A stretch of DNA of 64,000 bases from NCBI RefSeq assembly GCF_008704655.1, contig NZ_CP023688.1, positions 7,446,501 through 7,510,500 on the forward strand, read 5' to 3'. The position numbers and the translations under genes were made by a program. Origin of the DNA: Streptomyces rimosus (GTDB lineage: Bacteria; Actinomycetota; Actinomycetes; Streptomycetales; Streptomycetaceae). This document shows, one piece after another, positions 50,264 to 59,331 of the stretch. Under the pieces are notes generated by a model. The model searched no databases. It saw only the letters and a list, made by a program, of their open reading frames with translations, and had not been told where the DNA came from. Each line of letters starts with the position of its first letter. Position 1 is the stretch's first letter.

Positions 50264-51915
50264 CCTCCTACCAGGACAAGCCCTGGCTGGCCCAGCTCAC
50301 CGACGCCCAGCGCGCCCCCGTGCACCCGCACCCCTCCGCCCTGCACGCCTTCCAGGACGCGGCCCGCCGGGCCCCGGACCGCACCGCCCTCGCCTACTTC
50401 GACGGCCGGCTGTCGTACGCCGAGGCCGACGCGCTCAGCGACGGTGTGGCCGGGCACCTGGTGGCGCGCGGTTTCCGGCCCGGCGACCGTGCCGCGGTCA
50501 TGCTCCAGAACACGCCGCACTTCGCCCTCGCGCTGCTCGGCGTCTGGAAGGCGGGCGGCATCGTCGTCCCCGTCAACCCGATGTACAAGTCCGCCGAGAT
50601 GACGCACATCCTCACCGACGCCGAGGTCACCGCCGTCGTCTGCGCGGACCACACCTGGAACGCGTTCCTGCGGACGACGGCCGCCGCGGCGCCCTCCGTA
50701 CGGATCGCGCTGACCGCCTGCGAGCGGGACCTCCAGACCCGCGACGACGCGCGGGTGCTGCGCGGCGAGCGGCTCGGGCCGTGCGAGGGCGCGGACGATC
50801 TGCTGGCGGCGGCCCGCGCGTACGAGGGACGGCCGCCCGGCGTGGCCTGGCCGGACGCCGCGGACACCGCCCTCATCAGCTACACCTCCGGCACCAGCGG
50901 CACCCCCAAGGGCGCCATCAACACCCACGGCAACATCGCCTACAACGCCGAGCGGCAGCGCACCGGCCTCGGTCTGCCCGACGGCGCCACGTACTTCGCG
51001 CTGGCCCCGCTCTTCCACATCACCGGCATGGTGTGCGAACTGGCCGCCTGCTTCACCAACGCCGGCACCCTCGCGCTGGCCTACCGCTTCGAGCCGGGCG
51101 TCGTCCTCGACGCGTTCCTGGAGCACCGGCCCGCCTACACCGTCGGCCCGTCCACCGCCTATATGGCGCTGATGGCCCAGCCCCATGTCACCCGGGACCA
51201 CTTCGCGTCCTTCTCCTCCCTCTCCTCGGGCGGGGCGCCGCTGCCGCCCGCGCTGGTCGAGAAGTTCCGCGCGGACTTCGGCCCGTACCTGCACAACGGC
51301 TACGGGCTGACCGAGTGCACCGCCCCCTGCGCCAGCGTCCCGCCCGGCCGGGAGGCGCCCGTCGACCCGGCCTCCGGCACCCTCGCCGTCGGCGTGCCGG
51401 GCCCGGACACGGTCATCCGGATCATCGACGACCAGGGCCGGGACGTGCCGTTCGGGGAACAGGGCGAGATCGCGGTGCGCGGCCCGCAGGTGGTGCCCGG
51501 CTACTGGCGCCGCCCGGACGCCACCGCCGAAGCCCTGCCGGACGGCGAACTGCGCACCGGCGACATCGGCTTCATGGACCTGGGCGGCTGGCTGTACGTC
51601 GTCGACCGCAAGAAGGACATGATCAACGCGTCCGGCTTCAAGGTGTGGCCGCGGGAGGTCGAGGACGTGCTCTACGGCCACCCCGCGGTGCGCGAGGCGG
51701 CCGTGGTCGGCGTGCCGGACGCGTACCGGGGCGAGTCGGTCAAGGCGTATGTGAGCCTGCGGCCCGGGCTGCACGCGGAGCCGGCCGAGCTGGCCGGGTA
51801 CTGCAAGGAGCGGCTGGCCGCGTACAAGTACCCGCGCCAGGTGGAGATCCTGCCCGAGCTGCCGAAGACGACCAGTGGCAAGATCCTCAGGCGGGAACTG
51901 CGCGGGCGCGGCTGA
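50260..51915 (+). CDS. acyl-CoA synthetase (AMP-forming), 551 aa
   Basis: ANL superfamily: P-loop-like YTSGTSGTPKGAINTHGNIA, GYGLTECTAP, ELRTGDIGFMDLGG, and the C-terminal lysine in KTTSGKILRREL. The substrate is activated as acyl-AMP and passed to CoA. The overlap with the SDR (ATGA) and the TetR 63 bases downstream show one transcription unit. The paired divergent operon at 53.8-56.1 kb (acyl-CoA dehydrogenase and phosphotransferase) carries the same operator type, so the acid activated here is probably degraded by that operon. Medium/long-chain or cyclic acid; not decided. Confidence 0.9.
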   Translation: MTSYQDKPWLAQLTDAQRAPVHPHPSALHAFQDAARRAPDRTALAYFDGRLSYAEADALSDGVAGHLVARGFRPGDRAAVMLQNTPHFALALLGVWKAGGIVVPVNPMYKSAEMTHILTDAEVTAVVCADHTWNAFLRTTAAAAPSVRIALTACERDLQTRDDARVLRGERLGPCEGADDLLAAARAYEGRPPGVAWPDAADTALISYTSGTSGTPKGAINTHGNIAYNAERQRTGLGLPDGATYFALAPLFHITGMVCELAACFTNAGTLALAYRFEPGVVLDAFLEHRPAYTVGPSTAYMALMAQPHVTRDHFASFSSLSSGGAPLPPALVEKFRADFGPYLHNGYGLTECTAPCASVPPGREAPVDPASGTLAVGVPGPDTVIRIIDDQGRDVPFGEQGEIAVRGPQVVPGYWRRPDATAEALPDGELRTGDIGFMDLGGWLYVVDRKKDMINASGFKVWPREVEDVLYGHPAVREAAVVGVPDAYRGESVKAYVSLRPGLHAEPAELAGYCKERLAAYKYPRQVEILPELPKTTSGKILRRELRGRG

Positions 51916-51978
51916 CCGCGCCCGCGGGGGCACCACGCAACGATACGAAGCACGACGCACGAGGGACAGGTGAGGGCG

Positions 51979-52611
51979 ATGGCCGGGACGACGGACGGCG
52001 GGAGTACCGGGAGTACCGGGAGCACCGGAGGCACCGGGAGCACCAAGCCCGTGGCCCAGCGGCTGCTGGCCACCGCCACCCGGCTCTTCGCCGAGCGGGG
52101 CTACGACCGCACCTCCGTCCAGGAGATCGTCGAGGCCGCCGGGGTCACGAAGGGCGCCCTGTACCACTACTTCGGCTCCAAGGACGACCTGCTGCACGAG
52201 GTGTACGGCCGGGTGCTGCGGCTCCAGCAGGAGCGCCTGGACCACTTCGCGGACGCCGACGCGCCGGTGGAGCGGCGGCTGCGGGACGCCGCGGCGGACG
52301 TCGTGGTCACCACCATCGAGAACCTCGACGACACGAAGATCTTCTTCCGCTCGATGCACCACCTCTCACCCGAGAAGGACAAGCAGGTACGGGCCGAACG
52401 GCGGCGCTACCACGAGCGCTTCCGCGCGCTGGTCGAAGAGGGCCAGCGCACCGGGGTGTTCAGCAGCGCCACCCCCGCCGACCTGGTAGTGGACTACCAC
52501 TTCGGTTCGGTGCACCACCTCGGCACCTGGTACCGCGAAAACGGCCCGCTCACCCCCCAGCAGGTCGCCGACCACCTCGCCGATCTACTGCTGCGGGCGT
52601 TGCGGCCGTGA
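51979..52611 (+). CDS. TetR/AcrR-family regulator of the acyl-CoA operons, 210 aa
   Basis: HTH: LLATATRLFAERGYDRTSVQ then EIVEAAGVTKGALYHYFGSK. The C-terminal domain (DLVVDYHFGSVHHLGTWY) is of the acyl-CoA-responsive kind. I chose ATG 51979; GTG at 51970 is possible. The N-terminus carries five near-identical 9-base repeats giving GSTGSTGSTGGTGST, a flexible leader before the HTH. It is the third gene of the SDR/acyl-CoA synthetase operon, and the same operator type occurs before this operon and before the divergent phosphotransferase gene. It is therefore the likely local repressor of both, but this is unproven. Confidence 0.87.
   Translation: MAGTTDGGSTGSTGSTGGTGSTKPVAQRLLATATRLFAERGYDRTSVQEIVEAAGVTKGALYHYFGSKDDLLHEVYGRVLRLQQERLDHFADADAPVERRLRDAAADVVVTTIENLDDTKIFFRSMHHLSPEKDKQVRAERRRYHERFRALVEEGQRTGVFSSATPADLVVDYHFGSVHHLGTWYRENGPLTPQQVADHLADLLLRALRP
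52000..52044 (+). repeat. five tandem 9-bp repeats inside the tetR start region
   Basis: Units of the form GGGAGyACC (unit 4 is GGAGGCACC) encode Gly-Ser-Thr. The repeat is in frame, so copy-number change would alter only linker length. Confidence 0.85.
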
Positions 52612-52872
52612 GAGCCCCGGACGCAGGGCTCAGTTCTCGCAGGACCTGCACCACTGGTTGAACTCCTCCCCGCCGGCCGCCTCATCCGCGTCGAGCCGGT
52701 CGGGAGCGCCTGCCGAATCGACTCCCGGGCGGCGTACACCACTGGGCAGCCGCCCGTGGGCGGCGGTTTCGTGCCGGTCGACGTCATGCGGCGTGCGGCA
52801 ACCCTGGAGCGACGTTGGGGGAGGCCGACGGTGGTAGCCGGGGTAGGGGCCGCCGTCGGCGGCGCCGACCCC

Positions 52873-53763
52873 TCACTCCCCACCCACCCTCTTCTCGAAC
52901 CAATGATGCGCATACGGCTCGTCGTTGAAGGCCGGGACCTCTTCGAAGCCGTACGAGCGGTACAGGTCGATCGCGCCGCTGAGGGCCTTGTTGGTGTCCA
53001 GGCGCAGTGCGTAGCGGCCGTACCGTACGGCCCGTGTCTCCAGCTCGCTCAGCAGGCGGCGGCCGAGGCCGAGGCGTCGTGCGTCGGGGGACACCCACAT
53101 GCGTTTGACCTCGGCGGGGGCGTTGGGCGGGAGTTTCAGGCCGGCGCAGCCCACGGGGGTGCCGTGTAGCCGGGCGACCAGGAACAGGCCGTGCGGGGGG
53201 CGGAGTTCGCCCGCGTCGGGCAGCAGGCTCCGGGCGGGGTCGAAACCGGTCTCGAAGCTTTGCTGCATCTCGGTGAAGTAGGACTTCAGGCAGTGCTGCG
53301 CGTCGGGGTGGGCCGGGTCGACGACGTCCAGGGTGACCGTGGCGGCGGTCAGCAGCCGGTCGACCTCGGCCATGGCGGCGACCAGCCGCGCGCGCTGGCC
53401 GGCGTTGAGCGGTTCCAGCAGGGAGCCGGCCAGTTCGTCGCTGCGGTCGTCCAGCGCGGCGTGCTCCGCGCGGCCCGCTTCGGTGAGCCGTACGGTGCGC
53501 ACCCGCCGGTCCTCGGGCTGCGGTTCGACCGTGACCAGGCCGTCGGCCTCCAGGGCACGCAGCAGGCGGCTGACGTACCCGGAGTCGAGCCCGAGGCGCT
53601 CGCGGAGTCGCCGTACGTCCTGGCCCCGTTCGCCGATCTCCCAGAGCAGCCGGGCCTCGCCGATGGGCCGGTCGCGGCCGAGGTAGTGGTCGTGGAGCAC
53701 GCCCACGCGTGCGGTGACGGTGCGGTTGAAGCGCCGCACCTGGTCGATCTGTGCCGCATCCAT
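52873..53763 (-). CDS. MarR-type regulator fused to a GNAT acetyltransferase, 296 aa
   Basis: Residues 1-140 are a winged-helix MarR domain (EARLLWEIGERGQDVRRLRE, GLDSGYVSRLLRALEADGLV, EDRRVRTVRLTEAGRA). Residues 145-296 form a GNAT domain (LFLVARLHGTPVGCAGLKLP, VKRMWVSPDARRLGLGRRLL, YGRYALRLDTNKALSGAIDL). This bifunctional architecture is well known in actinobacteria. A perfect palindrome (53762-53785) overlaps the ATG, so the protein almost certainly represses itself. The acetylated substrate is probably a small metabolite that also acts as effector. It is convergent with the TetR operon and starts just beyond the ACAD end. Confidence 0.9.
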   Translation of the reverse strand: MDAAQIDQVRRFNRTVTARVGVLHDHYLGRDRPIGEARLLWEIGERGQDVRRLRERLGLDSGYVSRLLRALEADGLVTVEPQPEDRRVRTVRLTEAGRAEHAALDDRSDELAGSLLEPLNAGQRARLVAAMAEVDRLLTAATVTLDVVDPAHPDAQHCLKSYFTEMQQSFETGFDPARSLLPDAGELRPPHGLFLVARLHGTPVGCAGLKLPPNAPAEVKRMWVSPDARRLGLGRRLLSELETRAVRYGRYALRLDTNKALSGAIDLYRSYGFEEVPAFNDEPYAHHWFEKRVGGE

Positions 53764-53785
53764 TCTCTGACCTTAGTCAGAGAAT
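53762..53785. promoter_or_regulatory. autoregulatory palindrome overlapping the marR-GNAT start codon
   Basis: ATTCTCTGAC - CTTA - GTCAGAGAAT is a perfect 10+4+10 inverted repeat beginning inside the ATG at 53763-53761. Binding there would block both transcription start and ribosome access. Confidence 0.8.
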
Positions 53786-53802
53786 AGGGGGCGGGTCCAG
53801 TG

Positions 53803-55017
53803 TCACAGGTAAGCCTTCAGCTCCCGCCGCGCCAGCGACCGCTGGTGCACCTCGTCCGGCCCGTCCGCGAGCCGCAGCGTGCGGGCCGCCGCCCACAGCT
53901 CCGCCAGCGGGAAGTCCTGGCTCACCCCGCCCGCGCCGTACAGCTGCACGGCCCGGTCGAGGATGTCCACGACCGTGCGCGGTGTGGCGATCTTGATGGC
54001 CTGGATCTCCGTGTGCGCGCCCTTGTTGCCGATGGTGTCCATCAGCCACGCGGTCTTCAGCACCAGCAGCCGCAGCTGCTCCACGGCCACCCGCGCGTCG
54101 GCGATCCACTGCTGGACGACCCCCTGGCGCGCCAGCGGCTTGCCGAAGGCCGTACGGGACACGGCGCGGCGGCACATCAGCTCGATGGCGCGCTCGGCCA
54201 TCCCGATCAGCCGCATGCAGTGGTGGATACGGCCGGGGCCGAGCCGGGCCTGCGCGATGCCGAAGCCGCCGCCCTCCTCGCCGATCAGGTTCGCCGCGGG
54301 CACCCGTACGTCGTGGAAGACGACCTCGGCATGGCCGCCGTGGTAGTGGTCCTCGTAGCCGTACACCTGCATGGCGCGCCGGACTTCGAGGCCCGGGGTA
54401 TCGCGCGGGACCAGCACCATCGACTGCTGGCGGCGTACGTCCGCACCGTCCGGGTCGGTCTTGCCCATCACGATGAAGATCCGGCACAGCGGGTTCATCG
54501 CGCCGGAGATGTACCACTTGCGGCCGTTGATGACGTACTCGTCGCCATCCCGCTCGATACGGGTCTCGATGTTGGTGGCGTCCGAGGAGGCCACGTCCGG
54601 CTCGGTCATAGCGAACGCCGACCGGATCTCGCCCGCCAGCAGGGGCCGCAGCCACTGCTGCTTCTGCGCCTCCGAACCGAACTGCGCCAGCACCTCCATG
54701 TTCCCGGTGTCCGGCGCCGCGCAGTTCAGCGCGGTGGGCGCGAGTTGGGGACTGCGGCCGGTGATCTCGGCGAGCGGCGCGTACTGGAGGTTGGTCAGGC
54801 CCGCCCCGTACTCCTCGTCCGGCAGGAACAGGTTCCACAGGCCCCGCCTGCGCGCCTCCGCCTTCAGGTCCTCCACGATCTGCGGGGTGTCCCACGGCGA
54901 GGCGAGCGCCGCCCGCTGCTCGTCGGCGACGGCCTCGGCCGGGTAGACATGCTCGTCCATGAAGGACAGCAGGTTCTTCCGCAGCTCTTCGGTACGGGCG
55001 TCGAATGCGAAGTCCAT
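53803..55017 (-). CDS. acyl-CoA dehydrogenase, ACAD10/11-like, 404 aa
   Basis: The start MDFAFDARTEELRKNLLSF and the central AFAMTEPDVASSDATNIETR resemble the ACAD10/11 branch. FVMGK..DP-like (FIVMGKTDPDGADVRRQ) and VYGYEDHYHGGHAEVVFHDV are typical, with RIHHCMRLIGMAERAIELMC near 270. In vertebrate ACAD10/11 a phosphotransferase is fused and used to convert 4-hydroxyacids; here the partner is a separate gene nine bases upstream. The pair probably phosphorylates and dehydrogenates a hydroxylated or alpha-modified acyl-CoA. The call is good; the substrate is inferred by analogy. Confidence 0.88.
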   Translation of the reverse strand: MDFAFDARTEELRKNLLSFMDEHVYPAEAVADEQRAALASPWDTPQIVEDLKAEARRRGLWNLFLPDEEYGAGLTNLQYAPLAEITGRSPQLAPTALNCAAPDTGNMEVLAQFGSEAQKQQWLRPLLAGEIRSAFAMTEPDVASSDATNIETRIERDGDEYVINGRKWYISGAMNPLCRIFIVMGKTDPDGADVRRQQSMVLVPRDTPGLEVRRAMQVYGYEDHYHGGHAEVVFHDVRVPAANLIGEEGGGFGIAQARLGPGRIHHCMRLIGMAERAIELMCRRAVSRTAFGKPLARQGVVQQWIADARVAVEQLRLLVLKTAWLMDTIGNKGAHTEIQAIKIATPRTVVDILDRAVQLYGAGGVSQDFPLAELWAAARTLRLADGPDEVHQRSLARRELKAYL

Positions 55018-55026
55018 CGGCGTGCC

Positions 55027-56100
55027 TCAGCCTTCCTCGGCGGTCGTCGTCAGGGTGTCGAGCGTGGCCCGGCCGCGGTCGATGAAGACCGGCACCAGCT
55101 CGCCGATCCGGTCGAAGCCCGCGCCGACGGTCTGCCCGAGTGTGTAGCGGTAGTGGATGCCCTCCAGGATCACCGCGAGTTTGAAGTACGCGAACGCCGT
55201 GTACCAGGCGATGCCGGACACGTCCCGGCCGGACCCGGCCGCGTACCGCTCGATCAGCTCGGCCGGCTCCGGATGGCCGGGCGCGCCGCGCGTGGTGGCG
55301 ATCGGGGAGCCGGGCACGTCCTCCTGCTCGCTGTACATCACCAGCAGGCCGAGATCGGTCAGCGGATCGCCAAGGGTGGACATCTCCCAGTCCAGTACCG
55401 CCGTGATCCGGTCGTCCGCGCCCACCAGGACGTTGTCGAGCCGGTAGTCGCCGTGCACGACGGTGGGCGCGGGGGAGGCGGGCAGCGAGCCGGCCAGCGC
55501 CTCGTGCAGCGCGTCGATGCCCGGCAGGTCGCGGCTGCGCGACGCCGCCAGCTGCTTGCCCCAGCGGCGCAGCTGCCGCTCCAGGAAGCCGTCCGGCCGC
55601 CCGAAGTCGTCGAGGCCGACCGCCGCCGGGTCCACGGCGTGCAGTGCGACCAGCGTGTCCACGAGGGAGAGCACCACGCCGCGGGTCCGCTCGGGCCCGA
55701 GCTCGGCGAGCTGCCCGGCCGTACGGTACGGCGTGCCCGCCACCAGCTCCATCACGTAGAACGGCGCCCCGAGGACCGCCTCGTCCTCGCACAGCAGCAG
55801 CGTCCCCGGCACCGGCACCGCCGTCGGGTGCAGCGCGCTGATCACCCGGAACTCGCGCCGCATGTCGTGTGCGGTGGCCAGCACATGGCCGAGCGGCGGG
55901 CGGCGGACCACCCACTGGCCGGTGCCGTCGGTGATCCGGTAGGTGAGGTTGGACCGGCCGCCCTCGATCAGCTCGGCCTTCAGGGGGCCCCGCACCGTGC
56001 CGGGTCGCTCCCGGTCCAGGTGGTCCCGCAGCCGCTCCAGATCGAGCCCCGGTGGACCCGGCCGCGCCGGGGACCGCGGGGGAGGGGTGCCGTCGCTCAT
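55027..56100 (-). CDS. APH-fold phosphotransferase (ACAD10/11 N-terminal type), 357 aa
   Basis: Aminoglycoside-phosphotransferase fold: LIEGGRSNLTYRI near 45-57, the Brenner motif VVHGDYRLDNVLVG near 214-227 and the metal-binding DWEMSTLGDPLTDLGLLV. These proteins are kinases of acyl-linked hydroxyl groups rather than antibiotic-resistance enzymes when they sit beside an acyl-CoA dehydrogenase, as this one does (nine-base gap). ATG at 56100. An 18-bp near-palindrome at 56161-56178, shared with the SDR/synthetase operon, lies upstream. A small hairpin at 56131-56150 is in the leader. Confidence 0.88.
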   Translation of the reverse strand: MSDGTPPPRSPARPGPPGLDLERLRDHLDRERPGTVRGPLKAELIEGGRSNLTYRITDGTGQWVVRRPPLGHVLATAHDMRREFRVISALHPTAVPVPGTLLLCEDEAVLGAPFYVMELVAGTPYRTAGQLAELGPERTRGVVLSLVDTLVALHAVDPAAVGLDDFGRPDGFLERQLRRWGKQLAASRSRDLPGIDALHEALAGSLPASPAPTVVHGDYRLDNVLVGADDRITAVLDWEMSTLGDPLTDLGLLVMYSEQEDVPGSPIATTRGAPGHPEPAELIERYAAGSGRDVSGIAWYTAFAYFKLAVILEGIHYRYTLGQTVGAGFDRIGELVPVFIDRGRATLDTLTTTAEEG

Positions 56101-56160
56101 CGTGCTCCTCCGTACGGAAAGAGGCGGTCGGCCCGGTCGGGCAACCGGGCCGCTACGATC

Positions 56161-56178
56161 ATGCCGACTAGTCGGTAT
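56161..56178. promoter_or_regulatory. TetR-type operator before the phosphotransferase/ACAD operon
   Basis: ATGCCGACTAGTCGGTAT is an 18-bp palindrome with one mismatch pair, 61 bases before the phosphotransferase ATG. It is the best copy of the element also seen at 49371-49388. Confidence 0.72.
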
Positions 56179-56236
56179 GGCGTCCAGAGGGTGAGTGTGG
56201 GGTGTGGGTCACCCGGCGCGAAAGGGCCGGCCGGCC

Positions 56237-56665
56237 TCAGATCAGGATCGCCGCGCCGAGCACCGCCAGCGCGCAGGTGCAGGACACCAGGGCCAGTGCC
56301 GTACGGGCGGACAGGACCGGCGGCCGGCCGGCGTACATCGCCCGCATCCGTACGTGTGCCGCCGCCACGAAAGCGATCCACACCAGCAGGACCAGCGCGA
56401 CCGCCACGATCACCACCGGACCCGGGTCGCGGTGCTGCACCACCTGGCGGCCCGCCAGTATCGCGACCGCCGTGCAGGACAGGGTGGTCCGGCGCCAAGC
56501 GAGCCGGGTGCGCTCCGGTTGCAGGCCCGGGTCCCGGTCGGGGCACGGCCGGCCATGACGCGGCTGGTCGCGTCTCAGCTGGTCACGACCCGGCTGGTCA
56601 GGGCGCGTTTGGTCGCGACGCGGCTCGTCCTGGCGCGCCTGGTTCCGACGCGGCGAACCGGCCAT
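56237..56665 (-). CDS. DUF202 membrane protein, 142 aa
   Basis: A polar N-terminus with repeated Arg-Asp-Gln/Pro residues leads into LQPERTRLAWRRTTLSCTAV, the DUF202 signature. Three hydrophobic helices follow (VAILAGRQVV, VVIVAVALVLLVWIAF, TALALVSCTCALAVLGA). Paired with the next-upstream DUF202 gene after three bases, so the two probably form one membrane complex. The N-terminal 45 residues are low-complexity and unusual for the family. Function unknown. Confidence 0.8.
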   Translation of the reverse strand: MAGSPRRNQARQDEPRRDQTRPDQPGRDQLRRDQPRHGRPCPDRDPGLQPERTRLAWRRTTLSCTAVAILAGRQVVQHRDPGPVVIVAVALVLLVWIAFVAAAHVRMRAMYAGRPPVLSARTALALVSCTCALAVLGAAILI

Positions 56666-56668
56666 CGG

Positions 56669-57079
56669 TCAGCGCGTCCAGCCGATGGCGACCAGGACCA
56701 CCATCGCCGCCGCCAGCAGACCAACGGCGACCGCCAGCACCGCCGGGAAGCGGGAAGCGGGCAGGTCCTCGCCGCGCCGCATCGCCCGCTCGCAGCGCAC
56801 CCAGTGGTTGACCGCCCGCACCGCGCACAGCGCGCCGCCCACCAGCAGGACGACGGTGCACGTCGTCCGCAGCACATCGTGCAGCCGGGGCAGGAACTGA
56901 TCCACCGCGAACCCGCCGCCCACCAGCGCCAGCCCGGTCCGCAGCCAGGCCAGGAAGGTGCGTTCGTTGGCGAGCGAGAAGCGGTAGTCGGGGGTCGTGC
57001 CCTCCTCGCGGACGCGCGCGGGCGTGAACCACAGCCGGACGCCCGCGCCGATCGACCGCAGTCTGTCGGTGAGGATCAT
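56669..57079 (-). CDS. YidH-like DUF202 membrane protein, 136 aa
   Basis: The YidH signature DYRFSLANERTFLAWLRTGL (residues 31-50) is followed by ALVGGGFAVDQFL, VVLLVGGALCAVRAVNHWVR and a final helix LAVAVGLLAAAMVVLVAIGW. ATG at 57079; longer frame upstream is spurious. Three bases separate it from the second DUF202 gene. YidH/YidG-type pairs occur widely in bacteria without a defined role. Confidence 0.85.
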   Translation of the reverse strand: MILTDRLRSIGAGVRLWFTPARVREEGTTPDYRFSLANERTFLAWLRTGLALVGGGFAVDQFLPRLHDVLRTTCTVVLLVGGALCAVRAVNHWVRCERAMRRGEDLPASRFPAVLAVAVGLLAAAMVVLVAIGWTR

Positions 57080-57188
57080 GGCCAGAACCCTACGCGGTGC
57101 GGTCCGTCCGCCGCCCCTTCCGTGCCGTTCGACCGTGCGCTTCCCGCCGTGCCGTCCGGCGGGCCGCCCGTACCGTACGGCCCGTCGG

Positions 57189-57722
57189 CTACCCGTCCCG
57201 CTCCGCCCGCCACTCCAGCAGCCGTTCGTAGGCGGCCATGCCGTCCGGCGTCCATTCCCACTGCGGGATGCGCTGTGCCAGCTCGGCGTCGGTGAGGAAG
57301 GTGTGCCAGGCAACCTCCGACTCCTGCGGCTGTACGGGCAGCGTGCAGCGCACCTCGTAGACCGCAGACCACCAGGTGTGCTCCGGCGTCTCGTACAGGA
57401 ACTTGAACAGCGGGACCGGCTGCGGCAGGCCGCTGACGCCCAGCTCCTCCTCCGCCTCGCGCAGCGCCGTCCCGTCGTACGTCTCGCCCGCGCCGACCAC
57501 GCCGCCGACGAACATGTCGTAGTGCGAGGGGAAGACCAGCTTCTGCGGGGTGCGCCGGTGCACGAAGATCCGGTCCTCGGCGTCCCGGGCGAGGATGAAC
57601 GTGCAGCGGGTGCGCAGCCGGTGGGCGTAGGCGTCGCCGCGCCGGGCCTGCCCCACGACCTCGTCGCTCTCGTTGACGATGTCGACGATCTCGTCCGCGT
57701 TCAGTGCTTGCTGTGGGTCCAT
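57189..57722 (-). CDS. NUDIX hydrolase, YfcD-like, 177 aa
   Basis: The Nudix box is GGVVGAGETYDGTALREAEE followed by ELGV, satisfying Gx5Ex7REuxEExGu. The N-terminal DEIVDIVNESDEVVGQARRG and HYDMFVGG place it with YfcD/IDI-like members. The start ATG at 57722 sits inside a perfect 16-bp palindrome (57714-57729). These enzymes hydrolyse nucleoside or isoprenoid diphosphates; the substrate is unknown. Its neighbours give no clue. Confidence 0.87.
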   Translation of the reverse strand: MDPQQALNADEIVDIVNESDEVVGQARRGDAYAHRLRTRCTFILARDAEDRIFVHRRTPQKLVFPSHYDMFVGGVVGAGETYDGTALREAEEELGVSGLPQPVPLFKFLYETPEHTWWSAVYEVRCTLPVQPQESEVAWHTFLTDAELAQRIPQWEWTPDGMAAYERLLEWRAERDG

Positions 57723-57729
57723 GGACCCA
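57714..57729. promoter_or_regulatory. perfect palindrome spanning the NUDIX start codon
   Basis: TGGGTCCATGGACCCA reads identically on both strands and contains the ATG. It may be a repressor site or an RNA stem hiding the start. Confidence 0.45.
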
Positions 57730-57795
57730 TGCAACCAGCCCGGACGGACCGCGGCGCGGCGGGCCCGGCGGCGCGTCACCGCCGCGTGCCGCGCG

Positions 57796-59269
<1,474 letters not shown>

Positions 59270-59279
59270 GCGGGCACTC

Positions 59280-59294
59280 TAATGCTGGGCATTA
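59280..59294. promoter_or_regulatory. palindrome TAATGC-N3-GCATTA upstream of tetR
   Basis: Perfect six-base arms with a three-base centre, ten bases before the tetR ATG. It is A/T-rich against the local background. Confidence 0.65.
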
Positions 59295-59331
59295 TCAGCC
59301 GTCGAGGCCGCCCGCGGCGGCTTCCCTCGCC

